Source of the DNA: Amphibalanus amphitrite
Lineage: Eukaryota > Arthropoda > Thecostraca > Balanomorpha > Balanidae
Length of the DNA stretch: 64,000 bases
Assembly (NCBI RefSeq): GCF_019059575.1
Contig: NW_024881987.1
Location: 186,001 to 250,000 of the forward strand
Direction: 5' to 3'
In this document: in pieces, positions 20,735 to 32,379 of the stretch
Position numbering within the stretch: position 1 is the first letter of the stretch
Layout of the letters: the number at the start of each line of letters is the position of its first letter
Position numbers and translations under genes: made by a program
The notes under the pieces: generated by a model
Databases searched by the model: none
Told to the model about the DNA's origin: nothing
Seen by the model: the letters and a program-made list of their open reading frames with translations, nothing else

Positions 20735-23700
20735 CAGTAGGCGGAACTATGGTCATGAGTACCCAAATATAGGAACGTTCCCATTTTTGGGAACGGAGTT
20801 CCCAAATATGGGAACGGGCGTTCCCATTTATGAGAACGGAAGGCAATTTTTTGGCCGTTCGCCCACTAAAACTCAAAAGTGCATCACGTCTCAAAAAAGT
20901 GCACGCTGATTGAAGTAGGGGCATTCCACGTCAAATCGAACAAAAATCGACTGTTTTGCACCTTACCATCAGCGATTTCATTATAAATTTGTGAGCGAGT
21001 TCCTGTGTCGCCCCGGACATTACATTGATGTTTTTTGTACATTCTGACCACAGGTCTTCTAAATATAGGGCATCAAATTTTTACAAAATGTTGCATCTTT
21101 ATATTTTTGAACGACCATAACTTTGGTTGTACTTGTTTGATTTGAATGAAATAAACCTTACTGTTAAGGTAATTTCTTAAGCATTTGTTTAGAATTGCAT
21201 CAACTTAAATATATGACCTTGAAATTTGCTTAACTCTGTTCTTAAGCACAAAAATTGAAATAGCAAAAAACACGCCACCTTCGATTTGGCTCATTTTCAT
21301 ATATCTTATTGCCTACCATATTCTTAACAACCTGTGAAAAAATTAGAGTGGGCTATTCATAAGTTTTGAAGAAAATGGCACATATGCAAACGTATGTTAG
21401 CACGCGCAGTGGAGGGGGAAGAGTGAATTTCGCCCCACCCCTCCTGTTTTTCGCCAATATCTCATAATATTGATGCGAAATTACTTATGGCTACCTGTCC
21501 AGAATTGAATTGCACATCTCATCGTGCAAGCAATAAGAAAATCGGTTCACAACTGTTCTAGTAATAGCGGTGTAAAGTGAACATCCTGTCGCCGCGGCGA
21601 CGCGGCGACTCGGCAGCCGGCGCCGACCGCTACGCGCCGCCTGAATTGTAGACTGTGCCGGGACGGAACGGAACGGTTCCGTCTTTACATCGCGCTCCTT
21701 ACCGCTGATTACGTTCGATTCGCGTCAAATTTTGTGAGAAGACTAAGAAATGTACAGGCAATCTTATGGTGAAAGAATTCTGAAAATAGGTTGGTAAACA
21801 ATTGAAATATGAACGTGTAAACACAAAATTGTGACTGCTGCGTTTCCCGCGTCGGCCGATCCCGCCTCAGCCGGCGACATGTTACTCTTAGCAGGACTCT
21901 AACTGCCATATTTATTATCGGATTAACTAGAAATTCCCCATACATACTCAAAAATGTATGTTCTTCCGTATAGTGAAGATCAAAAGACGTGAAGATATCG
22001 TTGCGTGATAATGTTTTATGTTTTCGTTGAATTTATTTCATGATGCATTTCCACACGGCTCAAAATTCACCGCAAAATACCTACCGTTTGCCTGAGACAC
22101 TTTTACAATGGAACGTGAATGCTTGACTACGATGACTATGCATTTCCATTCTCGCAGAGTTTGGGATATCACTAATCAGCAATCATTCATTTCAGAAAGT
22201 GTACACAAGCAAGCATGTCTTGACTCTGTCTTTCAAGGTCACGCGCGGTTGCGTGATGTTGATGCATGAAAACGGCGTTTGCCGCGAAAGTTATGAATGG
22301 CCCACTCCAATTTTTTCACAGATGGTTAGGAACATTGTGACGGACATAATATGTAAAAATTACTCAAATGGAAGGTGGCGTGTTTTTTGCTATTTAAATT
22401 TTTCTGTTTTAATTGAAGGTCAAATGCATTTCAAGGTCACTTCAATTTAATTTTATAATTAAAAATCAAAGCCTTATCGATTGCCTACAAGACCCTGTTA
22501 ATATCATTTTGATACCAGAAAAGGAACCAGAGTTATAAGCATTTAAAAAAATGATGTGTGGCATTTTTGGCTGTATTCGATAACCTATATCTCGGCGATA
22601 CGTTATCAAATTTCGAAAATATTACACGTAACTCAGTATTGAACCATGCCCAGTCTGCCTACAAATTTTCAGAAAAATCGTAGGGGATGACGGATTTCGG
22701 TGTTTGATTTGACGTGGAATGCCCCAGTATCTACTAAATCTCCATAAAGTTATCTTTAATCTGACCGTGGAACAAGGAAATTGACCGTGGAATGATATTT
22801 TTAATGATTTTTTAAAAATGACAAAATGTTGAAAATATGGGTTATACGACATTTAACATGCAATTTTAAGGAAAATGAAGCATTTTTTAGTTTGAGGTTA
22901 AGTATAGTAATTTTCGCCTGGTTATGAACTTTCATACTATCGACACCAGATGCTGACAAATGCAAGCGAAGACGCGGACGGTCCCGAGGTAATATTGTTG
23001 ACTTTTGGTGTCGGGGCGGACGACCGCGTGGAACGTGAGTGAATTTACCGAACTACTGTTGTAAACTCAGTTTAAGCGGTTGAAAATTATCCAGCTGTAT
23101 TTTATCAACCCTGAAAGACATATTTTATTTGGATGCTAGCTGTTAAGCATTGCTTTTAAGGAGCGTCATGAGCGTGGTTTTTGCCTTCGGTATTTTTAAG
23201 CACGATCGTTTTGGGGGAATTTCTTTTATGCAGGTCGCCCTGTGTGGCTTATTTATAATTTTTATGCTGATTTTGATCATTTCTCGTGCCCATCCTACCA
23301 GGCTTTTTGCCACTTACACTCATTAAGAAAGGAAAAAAGTAGATTTATATTGGGACTAGGTGTTTTGAGAGTGAAACATTTCAGCGTTCCCATTTTTGGA
23401 TACTTACTTGTGCTCATCAACTATCAGTGTTAAACAGACAGGTGTTTTACATGCCTCCACCCTCGGCGCGGACGGTGTATATAGGTATGGAAGACCTTGT
23501 TGAACATCGCTGAGCGTTGTGAATTACGTAATCCTGCAGAGGGGGGCGTGCCCGTTGCGAGATCGACGGGAATAAAAGCGCAGAAGACCGGGCGAAACAT
23601 GCGACGGTCTTGCCGGAAAGGTCATCTGATGATTGTTGCGTTAACAATAATTTGCGGCGTTGGACGTGATGCTTGTTAATGAAAAGAGCCCCTGAAAGCC

Positions 23701-24064
23701 GTCGGTGAAATCGTTCCCAATTTTGGGTACGCCGTTCCCATAATAAGGAACGCTTGCAGCGCCAGTGTACGAGAGCGTTCCCAAATTTGGGCTCGCGGCC
23801 CGGATGATGGACTGCTTTAGAAATAGGGGAACGATTTGAAACTACGATGGGCCTTACAATATCAAACTCTTTCCCAACAATATTGAGACAAATATCAGGC
23901 GGTTCACGATCGTTTTATATTTTTTGGACGTCATTTAACGGTTCTTTTTCTTGTTTTAAATAATGCCTACATGGCGTTCCCATATTTGGGTTTATCGTTC
24001 CCAAAGATGGGAACGAAAATGCGTTCCCGAAAATGGGTACGCTTGACCATAGTTCCGCCTACTG
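20735..24064. mobile_element. Iteron-bearing element, level 3 of the nest
   Basis: 20735-20755 and 24044-24064 are exact inverted repeats beginning CAGTAGGCGGAACTATGG, with AATT directly outside both. Subterminal palindromes of the form GTTCCCAWATWTGGGAAC recur at both ends (20771-20842 on the left, 23709-24042 on the right). One possible coding exon is 22950-23034: an ATG leads to a GTGAGT donor and encodes a short acidic peptide with GPEVILLTFGVGADDR. The rest looks like a deletion derivative. Confidence 0.7.
20918..22725. mobile_element. Foldback-type element, level 4 of the nest
   Basis: Ends GGGGCATTCCACGTCAAATC and its reverse complement are exact. AGTA flanks both sides (20914-20917 and 22726-22729). 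The similarity extends inward as long imperfect inverted arms: about 21255-21420 pairs with 22195-22400, both carrying words such as CACGCCACCTTC / GAAGGTGGCGTG. The middle holds a GC-rich palindromic patch (21590-21690). No ORF is convincing. Confidence 0.7.
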
Positions 24065-24955
24065 AATTGGACTTGCCGAAATTCCAGAAATACATCTAAG
24101 AGTTATTTTAGAAAATATTTTATGAAGCCTTTACCTGCCTTTACCTAGGCGTGATTTCTTTTTCTATTACCTGAAAGAATTATTGAACGCTCGTCTTCAA
24201 TAGCTGTAAGGTGCTCTCCTAATGACCAGGTGAGATTGGTTTGAGAGGGATGTGACAATGCAACATGTTGCATTTTCTGAAACTGTCAAGCTCTTGATGA
24301 TGAAGGAACAATTGGTACCTATAATTAGTATTCTGTACCAGAGTGCAACCCCCCCTACAGCAAATGGTAAAACCATTACAGGTTTTCAAAGGATTCACCA
24401 CTTTCAATGTTGCTGGTCATCCTTTGCATGATTTTTACAGGCTAGACTGTTTATCAGAGTGTAAGATTAAGGATTTAAAATTTTATATTTGAGTACTTAA
24501 GATTGAGCTTGAAATCTCACAGCCGTGGCCACAGCCGTAGCCGTGTTCTTGGAGATATTTGCAGCCGCCCCGGCCCACAGCCGTGGGGCTGCAGCCAGCC
24601 GCGGCTGCAGCCGGCCGGTGCAGACCTCTACTGCGGAGTCGGAGTCGGGAGTTGGAGTCGGTCGGAGTCGACAATTCTGCCCGGAGTCGGAGTCGGAGTC
24701 GGAGCTGGTTTTTGAAAGCCGGAGTCGGAGTCGGAGTCGGAGTCGCCGAAAATCCATCGACTCCGCAGCCCTGCGTATAACTACAGTGGGGGGGGGGGGG
24801 GGGGAGTGACCCGCCCTCGGTTTACGCCAATAACCGTGCCCCGTTGCAGTTAGGGCTCCTGGATTTCCACGCCATGCTGGGAGAGGGGAGGGGTGGTTGA
24901 ACCCCGCTCGGTCCAGCGACATGATTTTTTTGGGACAAACCTCATTCTAAATCAA

Positions 24956-26455
24956 CCCTCGCATGTGTAGGGGGGGGGGGTCGGATGGACCCCCCCATGG
25001 TTTTTCGCGAATAACTCGCGTAAAAAGCGGCCGATCGCGACGAAACTTTCAGTACCCTCGCATTGATCAATTTCACACCTACCCTGAAAATTTCATGACC
25101 CTGACCCAAATGACCTTTGACCTGTGACCTCTTTTCCGAGACCATGTTTGGCCGGAATCGCGATTCCGCGTATGTCGGCTCGCATTAGCCGCGCGTTTGC
25201 AAGCTTTTCGTGGTTTCAAACGTTCAAACATGTGATTTGATGTTGCTCCCATGGCCCCATGCATTAGGGTGGGTGTCAAGGTCACCTGAAGGTCAGGTCA
25301 GGTCATTGACCTCTGGTGACCTCGGGTGACCTCGGTTCACTTTTTTTAGTTTTACATGTTTCTAGGCTAGTTTTTGGAGCTGAATTCGAATTTAGCAACC
25401 ATTTGAACATTTACGAAGTAGTTTTGGTGACTTCGTAACATGTTACGAAGCTGTCAGAGGCGGTTGACACATACTACGAATACCCGTCACGACGCCTACT
25501 GGTTGACCTGACCTGACCTGACCCCACCTGGTCAAAATGCTTAAAGACATCATCTGTGATCAAAACTAACACGATATTCGTGATCAGCACCCCGAAAAAC
25601 CCCTTAGCAGCCACACTTTACGACTTTCTAACAGGTCCCGATTTTCCCGACTTTGGGTCATTGACCTGACCTGGAAGGTCAACCAATGACCTAGGACCTT
25701 AACCCGGCGGCCGCTGGGCCTCCGCGCCACCCGCCGGCCGCTGGGGGGGCATAAAGTTGCCCCCCCCCTTTACTTCTGCGACGATATCGTCGCAACGCGA
25801 AGAGATAGAGAAGCGAAACTTTGCATACATCTTCCTGAATACCTAGCCGAGGTTGTGTCCAAATTTGGTGTCGATCCCATTTGAAATGACGTCACAGTGA
25901 CGTCATAAGTGAAATTATAGATTTGCGACTCTCATATTCCTCACGATACATCACATATATGGGACCGAATATAAAGGGCCGATTATTGGTCAGAAACTAG
26001 ATGGAAGTGTAGTAAGATGTTTTAGGATGACAGCAGGTGCTGTCTAGTTCATTTACAGTCGAGTTTCATGCTCAGCGTCATCAGAAACGGTCCATATCGG
26101 AAAACGACAAAACTTTATGACGTCACTGTGACGTCATCTTAGGTGCTACAACCACCAAACTTTCCTCAAACATTGCCTAGGTATTCATTTGAAGCTATGC
26201 CAAGTTTCACGTTCGTAGCTCATCAGGTTTCGGAGATATTTCACAAAACGTAAAGGGGGGGCAACTTTATGCCCCCCCCCCAGCGGCTCGTGGGTTAAAA
26301 TTGGGTATCATCGGCTTCCTCTCGTCACGGGCAACACGTTCGTTTTTCCGCGAAGCTCTAGCTCGATCAGAGGCCAAACGGCAAGGGGGGGTCCAACCGA
26401 CCCCCCCCCCCCCTACACATTAGAAGAGCTGGCAAACGCCGCACACATGCGAGGG
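24956..26455. mobile_element. piggyBac-like hairpin element with TCAA flanks
   Basis: The left end CCCTCGCATGTGTAG then a G tract pairs with a C tract then CTACACAT...ATGCGAGGG on the right. TCAA lies outside both ends (24952-24955 and 26456-26459) as a direct repeat. The interior has GGTCA-rich DNA and an inserted relative at 25703-26294. Confidence 0.65.
25703..26294. mobile_element. piggyBac-like hairpin element nested in 24956-26455
   Basis: TTAA (25699-25702) precedes CCCGGCGGCCGC and TTAA (26295-26298) follows GGCTCGTGGG. Just inside, the hairpins GGGGGGGCATAAAGTTGCCCC and its inverse sit at the two ends. The central 0.5 kb has no ORF. Confidence 0.65.
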
Positions 26456-26514
26456 TCAAAACACCGAGTTACAAGCATGACACACTGAACCGGAAAATGG
26501 CACCCGTGCGTGAC

Positions 26515-26594
26515 CAGGGCTGCGGAGACGGCACTGTGGGAGACGCAATCGGAGTCGGAGTCGGCAGTTTTACCTGGAGTCGGAGTTGGAGTCG
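26515..26594. mobile_element. Left fragment of hAT-like (GGAGTCGG)n MITE
   Basis: Starts CAGGGCTGCGGAG and runs in GGAGTCGG repeats until a TTAA at 26595, where a piggyBac-like element begins. The matching right end may be at 40088-40225; see findings. Confidence 0.5.
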
Positions 26595-26773
26595 TTAACC
26601 CTCTAATGCCCACACATAGTTCCACGGTTCCTAAAATTAACACCTTGTGACATATGATTCATTTTGGGTCCCTTGTTCGAAATCTGATGTCAAATATTTT
26701 TTCGCAGTTCAAATTTCGGAAATAAATTTTGTATCAAATATGATACATTGGGCATTCCACTTGCTAATTTTAA

Positions 26774-27715
26774 CCCTAGAACGCCTAGGGGGGGGGGTTG
26801 TATCAACCCCCCCCCCTGAGGTTTTTTCGAAGTGCACGCTAAACGGCTTGTCGTAGCGGGCTGAAATTTTCAATACCCTCTGGGGCAACCTTTGCGCATC
26901 TTTTGCCGAAAAAAATTGATCGGGTCATGTCAGGTCACGGAGTTATGACGTCATAAGAGGTACAGCCTCCGGCCGACAGTTACCAAACGTGTGCGCCGAA
27001 TCCCTAGGTTTTCTGCCGGTGATACCCACATTGTTTGATGGATCATGATGAAACTTCCCATGCATGTTGGGGCAAGCATTGGCTATCGTGTGGTGCAAGA
27101 AAATTGACCGGGTCAGGTCAGGTCACGGAGCTATGACGTCACAAGAGGAACAGCGTCCGGTACTATTTTTGAAAAGCGCCCGAACCACTATTTTGCTAAT
27201 TCTTGTCACCTCAATGGGAATATGCAGCAATATTAGCTTCTATAGGGAGCAAATGGACCTCCCAAATCCGAAAATACAATCAGATTTCAAAAATTTAAAT
27301 TTTGATTTTTCGAATTTCTGCCGCCGACTGTGACCTTGCCGACTTCCGGTGCTCCCAACGCGCCATTTTTAGAGCTAGGGAAACGAAATACATACCAAAC
27401 GATAGAGAATTGATCAAGGAACACGATAGTGAAGGTTTCAAGTCGATATCTCCCAACCGTTTTGCCGCAATCGCCGCGGAAAGTTGAAAAAGTTTGATTT
27501 TTTCGGAAAATTTGACCTTTGACCGGTCATAAGTAGGTCAAATGTTGACCTAGGACCAAAAAATATACCACCAATCGCGAGATCTCGTTGAGAGCAATCC
27601 GTTGGTTTTTTCCGCTAAGCTCTACGACCTTCCGTTTCGAAACGCCAGGGGGGGTCGTAACAACCCCCCCCCCCTGGTCGTTCGTGTTATGAGAAATGGC
27701 CTGGTCGTGCGAGGG
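26774..27715. mobile_element. piggyBac-like hairpin element
   Basis: TTAA (26770-26773) then CCCTAGAACGCC and a G-tract/C-tract hairpin. The right end is a C tract, then GTCGTGCGAGGG and TTAA (27716-27719). The leading CCCTAGAA word resembles the classical piggyBac terminus. The interior shows two tandem related segments (GACCGGGTCAGGTCAGGTCACGG near 26915 and again near 27100) and no transposase. Confidence 0.65.
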
Positions 27716-29287
27716 TTAAGTGGTATCAGACCACACAGAAGGAAGTGAAGACATAGATGAGAAAATATATATTATTAAAAATTTCAGTGATAAAAGTGGC
27801 AGTTAAAATGTGTAAAATGCCAACAAGACATTCTTTACTGTGCACCTTTTATCAAAACATTTTCTTAATATTTCATTGGCATTCTTCTTGTATCAAAATG
27901 TCCTTTCAGTCGGTGCTTAGGGAACAACGCTAATCATAGGCATCTATTTACGAGTGCCTTCTATTCCTTCAATTTTTACGATACAGCGCGTTGCACTTGT
28001 GCAATTTTTCATAATTCAGACATGTGGGCCATGCTTCTCAAACGTAGATGCGTTATGCATACTTGATATATAAATGAAGACATTACAGTTGGCTCGCGGT
28101 AAGTGGTTGAAGTGAAGCAGTTCTGATGCAAAATGCTGGACAGCCTACCGACAGACCGGGATCAATGCCAAAGACGATGTTGGTTTATCTTCATGAAAGC
28201 CGGACAATCTCGGGTGACTGAAACCCTCAGCCTGTGAATCGTCAGTTAGTACTTTGACTGGTCGTGCGGTCCTGATGTCATCAGCGTCAGTATAACAGCC
28301 GCGCACTGACCAGTGCAGTAACCGTTGTACGTGTCAGACAACAAAGGTACAGGTAACTGTGCACTGATCGGCAGGAACTTGCACAATGTTCATTGACCTC
28401 ATATGGAGGTGAGCATACGCATTACGCAATGCCGCACTTTAACTTTTATTCTTATGGTCAGTACAAAAGTAGTATCCATGTTTTAGTATAATCCTTCTTG
28501 TTCAGTGACACTCAGCTACCATAGTTGGCGGCATATGTCAATATATGACAACAAATGACATACCTGGCAGTGAAAATGTTTGCCAGGTGTCAGGCACCTG
28601 CTGGAACCTGGCAGCAGTGCATGGTTGCCTACTTCTTAGATAGGAAATCAAAGGAACCACGCCCTTCGGTCCTGAGTCTGTCTTCATGGCGAGCCCGTTT
28701 AGCCAGCTTCCTCTGAAGATGACGATATAGTTTTCCACTCCACATTCAATCTCTTACTACTGGGATGAACGGAGGAGATTTGAATCGCAAACAAATTGTG
28801 AATCGCTCTTCAATATGAATGAAAAATGCTGGCTGGCTGCTAATGCAATTCTTCATCCATGCCCAGCTAACACATAGACCCACAAGACATAAATAAGCCC
28901 GTCCACAACCCCTGTTGGAATATCGAAATTGTGCAAGAGACCGCTGAATCCTCCTGTCCCTAACATCAAGTCTCAAGTTTTTGTTTCACGAGTATAAATG
29001 CTCGCACGGATGATCGTTCCTTGAAATCAACAAGCTTAGTATGTCATTCCTAACGTGGTTTTAGAAGATATGGTCTGCTAGTGTCCTGCAGATCAAAAGG
29101 TTCACTATTGTCATCGTCAAACAGTTGCAAAACCATATTCCTATGAGCGTTAGAAAAGTCGAGATGAATGAGGCATGTAAGGCCACTCATAGAGAGCTAG
29201 ATGTTAGAAGATTGACAAGGATGAGAGGCGGCATAAGCGTACCAATATCGTTATGATATTTTAAGTCTGGAGCGAAATAGTCTGGAG
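27716..29287. other. Mostly featureless; short coding-like fragment on minus strand
   Basis: No repeat boundary or gene was found from 27720 to 28600. On the minus strand, 28738-28629 has a frame reading KLYRHLQRKLAKRARHEDRL and ending FDFLSKK stop. It has host-like composition but only weak splice evidence. Identity is unknown. Confidence 0.25.
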
Positions 29288-29575
29288 CAGGGCTGCGGAG
29301 TCGATGGATTTTCGGCGACTCCGACTCCGACTCCGGCTTTCAAAAACCAGCTCTGACTCCGACTCCGACTCCGGGCAGAATTGTCGACTCCGACCGACTC
29401 CAACTCCGACTCCGCAGACCTAGCAGGGATGCGGAGTCGACAGATTTTCGGTGAGTCCGACTCCGACTCCGGCTCGGGTTTCTAAAATCGACTCCGACTC
29501 CGACTCCGACTCCGGTCACAACTGTCGACTCCGACCGACTCCCACTCCGACTCCGACTCCGACTCCGCAGCCCTG
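29288..29575. mobile_element. Complete hAT-like (GGAGTCGG)n MITE, dimeric
   Basis: Begins CAGGGCTGCGGAGTCG and ends CTCCGCAGCCCTG. GTCTGGAG is duplicated exactly outside both ends (29280-29287 and 29576-29583). The unit contains an internal terminus-like word GCAGACCTAGCAGGGATGC near 29416-29434, so it is two related monomers head to tail. It is non-coding, rich in CGACTC/GGAGTCG. Confidence 0.85.
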
Positions 29576-30129
29576 GTCTGGAGCATCTGGCGCAAGAGGT
29601 GCGAACTTCACAAATTTATGCATCTTGTACCATCGGCATTTGCAATGACTCACAGGCCATTGCAATGCTTATCACCTGAGAAAACTATGGTATTGGCACA
29701 CCGTATGTTGCAGCGGCGAAAATTTCATAGAAAATATTGGAGTGCTATGCCCACTGTATCATATCTAGTATCCCCCAAAATAGGGGTACATATCTTTGAC
29801 CCTGAAATAGCTGCGATGTTTTGCAACATACTACACGGGCGTAGGAACGTCCTGAAAAGTGGGTGGGCCACCCTGTTGAGGGGCCTCCTTTTCCAGGGGG
29901 CCTCCTATTTTCAGGGGCCTCCAACTTTTTCATCGTACTGCTTTCAAGTATGACCTCCAAATCTAGCTTCTGAGATCGGGCAGATGTACCCAGGGGCCAG
30001 GGGCGTAACCGCTTAAGCGAACAGCGCGGAAAGTCCGCACTATTTTTAAAAGTTATTCCCCTCTCCGATTTTTTTCTTAGAATCTATTTGTCGTAAACGG
30101 CGCATGACCCCTGAAAACCCTTATACAAA

Positions 30130-30650
30130 TTTCTTCCTGGTTTCCCAGGCGCCCCTAGCTCCATAGGCGCCCCTCTTTGGCATATATGTAAGCACCCTAT
30201 AGTCATCATCAGAGACATCCCTATATGACCAACAGGCGCCCCTTGTTGCATAAAATGTGCCCTTGTCTTAGGCGCCACTCTTTTATTGACATTGAAGGCG
30301 CCTCTCTTTGCCATGCCGGCGCCCTTGTTTCGTATGAATGCACCCCTATGGCATTGATAGGCGCCCCTCTATTGCATGTGGACGCCTAGATACTTAGGCC
30401 TCGGAGGCGCCCCTCTATTGCATGTAGGTGCCCTTACTGCCTCAGAGCCGCTCCCCTTTGGCATGCAGACGCCCGTCTTTCGTACGGAGGAGCCGCTATG
30501 GCATTGATAGTCGCCCCTCAATTGCATGTCGACACCCCAGTAGGCATCATATGTACCGTCTTTTGCAATCAGACACCCCTATGAGCATCACAGGCGGCCG
30601 TATGGGCATCGCAGGCGCCATGGGCGTCGAAAACGGAGGGACAGGGATAC
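30130..30650. repeat. Degenerate GGCGCCCCT minisatellite
   Basis: Roughly 35-45-bp units built on GGCGCCCCTCTTTGGCAT or GGCGCCCCTCTATTGCATG, with frequent point changes. Not coding. Confidence 0.7.
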
Positions 30651-31399
30651 GCGCCCCCCGGTTGAGGAATCCGAGGGGCAAATCCCCCAAAATAAACACC
30701 CGAGGATGCTTAAAAATGACTATTTGCAGAATAGTCAACTCCGACCGTCTCCGGATTCAACCCCGCAGTTGTGCAGACTTACACTACATTTCCAACTTCA
30801 AGGAAACAAGCTGCACGGTTGATGCAGGACCACAAAACTTAGAGGCTGCTTGACTCGGTGACCCGACCTTAGGTGTTCTGACCTCTTACATGCTACAAGG
30901 CTGTATTTTGGGACTGTATTTTGACAAATGTTTTTGCCATTTTTCGCGACGCTTCGCGCCGCCGATTCCTACAGCAGTCAAAAAGAGAGATTGTGGCTGT
31001 AATATCTCCCCTCCTCTTATACGGGCATGAATGCATTATGTATCAGATTCAGATTGGTGGCATGCGTCAACAATTGGTACACCCTAAAAGAAGAGCAGCG
31101 GCTTTGCCCCTAATTGTGTCAAATTGAATCGGACTTCAGATGTGTACTGCAAAAAACCGGCTTGTACGACTTTAAACACAGATAGTGCATTGGGCTAAGA
31201 GTGCGGCGACAATACCTACTTTTGGGTTTTAAGTCTGCCGATATGTCCCCCCCCCCAGTCAAAAATCCGTGGCGACGACCCTGGCAGGCGTCCTTCTCTT
31301 GCACACAGGCGGGCGCCCCTTTTCCTATGAATTCATATCAATTATCAACTCTCTTTCGCATGTAGGCGCCCTTATCACCTAAGCGCCGGCGTTGGACTC

Positions 31400-32000
31400 T
31401 TATATGCAGAGGGTGGCATGAGACTTATCAGAGCTAAAGCGATAGAGCTTGCCAGGCGCCTTCAGAAGCCCTGTGTGGTTCTTAGAGACCGCATGATGCT
31501 CTGAGACGCAGGTGGGGCCCTCGGAGTCGACAGTGTCAGTGTGGGATCTTCAGAGTCGCCGATGGGTGCCCGACAGATGTGGACCCTCAGGGACGCCGGT
31601 ATGGGACATAAGAGCTCAGTGAGAGCTTGTGTGGTGCCTTCAGTGGTCTTTGGAGCCGTTAAACATCAACATGGTGCTCTCAGGCGCCGGTGAGTCCTCA
31701 GAGTCACCGGTGTAGGGCCTTCAGAGCTCAGAGATACTGGTGTGGGGCCCTCAGAGGTGTCGGTGTGGGTCCTTCTGATGCACCTATAGAGCCTTGAGAT
31801 GCATAGGTGTGTGGCCCATTGAGGCGCCGGTGTGGGGCCCCCAGAGCCACCGATGTAGGACCTTAAGAGACACTGGTATGACCCTCAAAGGCGCCGGTGT
31901 GTGGCGCTCATAAACACTGGTGTGGAGCCATCACGGGCGGGTTGAGCCGTTAGAGGCCGGAAAGGGCCCTTAGATGCCTACAAAGAGCCTTCAGAAGCCG
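31400..32000. repeat. Degenerate GGTGTGGGGCCCTCAGAG minisatellite
   Basis: Units of about 30 bp, related to GCGCCGGTGTGGGGCCCTC, repeat irregularly through this stretch. Confidence 0.65.
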
Positions 32001-32009
32001 GCGTGGCAC

Positions 32010-32366
32010 CCTTATTTTTTTTTTTATAAATTTAGTCCGAACCTTTTGATAGGAAGGATTCACAAGGACAGAGCCACCGCTAAGCGAAGCTTGTTGCGGT
32101 GACCCTGCCCTCTACCCTCCGATCGCGCAATTTCAGTTCTATGGCAGAATTTAATGTCCAAAGTTTAACGTGCGCACATAGCCGCGCACGGCCGGTCCCC
32201 TCACTGACTTCGCCTGGCTACGGCCTGCCACCAACCGCAACCATACCTGTCAGGAGGCCCATAAATGTCGAGCGCCCGTCGCGCTTCGAACCCGGACTGT
32301 TATAACCGGGAACGCGTGCTCTCACCACGCGGAGTCCAACGCTCTACCAACTGAGCTACGGGACCG
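32010..32366 (-). mobile_element. tRNA-derived SINE
   Basis: The minus strand begins CCGGTCCCGTAGCTCAGTTGG, which carries an A box (TAGCTCAGTTGG, 32348-32359). A B-box-like GGTTCGAAGC lies at 32283-32292. The anticodon and T stems do not pair, so it is not a working tRNA. A tRNA-unrelated body follows, ending in an A-rich tail (about 32010-32025 on this strand). Pol III transcription from the boxes is family knowledge, not shown here. Confidence 0.6.
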
Positions 32367-32379
32367 GCATGGAGATAAG

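Larger units (their letters stand above)
19579..24630. mobile_element. hAT-like CAGCCGTGG element, level 2 of the nest
   Basis: Starts TAGAGTTCTGCACGGCTGC and ends GCCGGTGCAGACCTCTA, which are inverted repeats. CTGCGGAG is duplicated exactly on both sides (19571-19578 and 24631-24638), and that word is internal sequence of the level-1 element. Both ends are rich in CAGCCGTGG repeats. No transposase was found. Confidence 0.75.
19413..24773. mobile_element. hAT-like (GGAGTCGG)n MITE, level 1 of a four-level nest
   Basis: The left end CAGGGCTGCTGAGTCGG and the right end CCATCGACTCCGCAGCCCTG are inverted repeats. The exact 8-bp word CGTATAAC lies immediately outside each end (19405-19412 and 24774-24781). 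An 8-bp duplication with CAGGG termini is the hAT signature. Its own sequence is only about 166 bp on the left and 143 bp on the right; the rest is a nested insertion. ORFs reading Ser-Asp or Gly-Val repeats come from this repeat and are not genes. Confidence 0.8.

Noticed and set aside
24497-24922. ORFs with long Ser-Asp or Arg-Ser repeats (also near 19331-19708, 29451-29648)
   Set aside because: They translate the GGAGTCGG repeat of a hAT-like MITE, appear on both strands, and coincide with element boundaries and target duplications.
24967-24995. Rho-independent terminators at the G-tract/C-tract hairpins
   Set aside because: They occur at the ends of TTAA-flanked elements in inverted pairs and lack gene context. 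The genome is eukaryotic.
32283-32366. A tRNA gene on the minus strand
   Set aside because: A and B boxes are present, but the anticodon and T stems do not pair and a SINE body with an A-rich tail follows.
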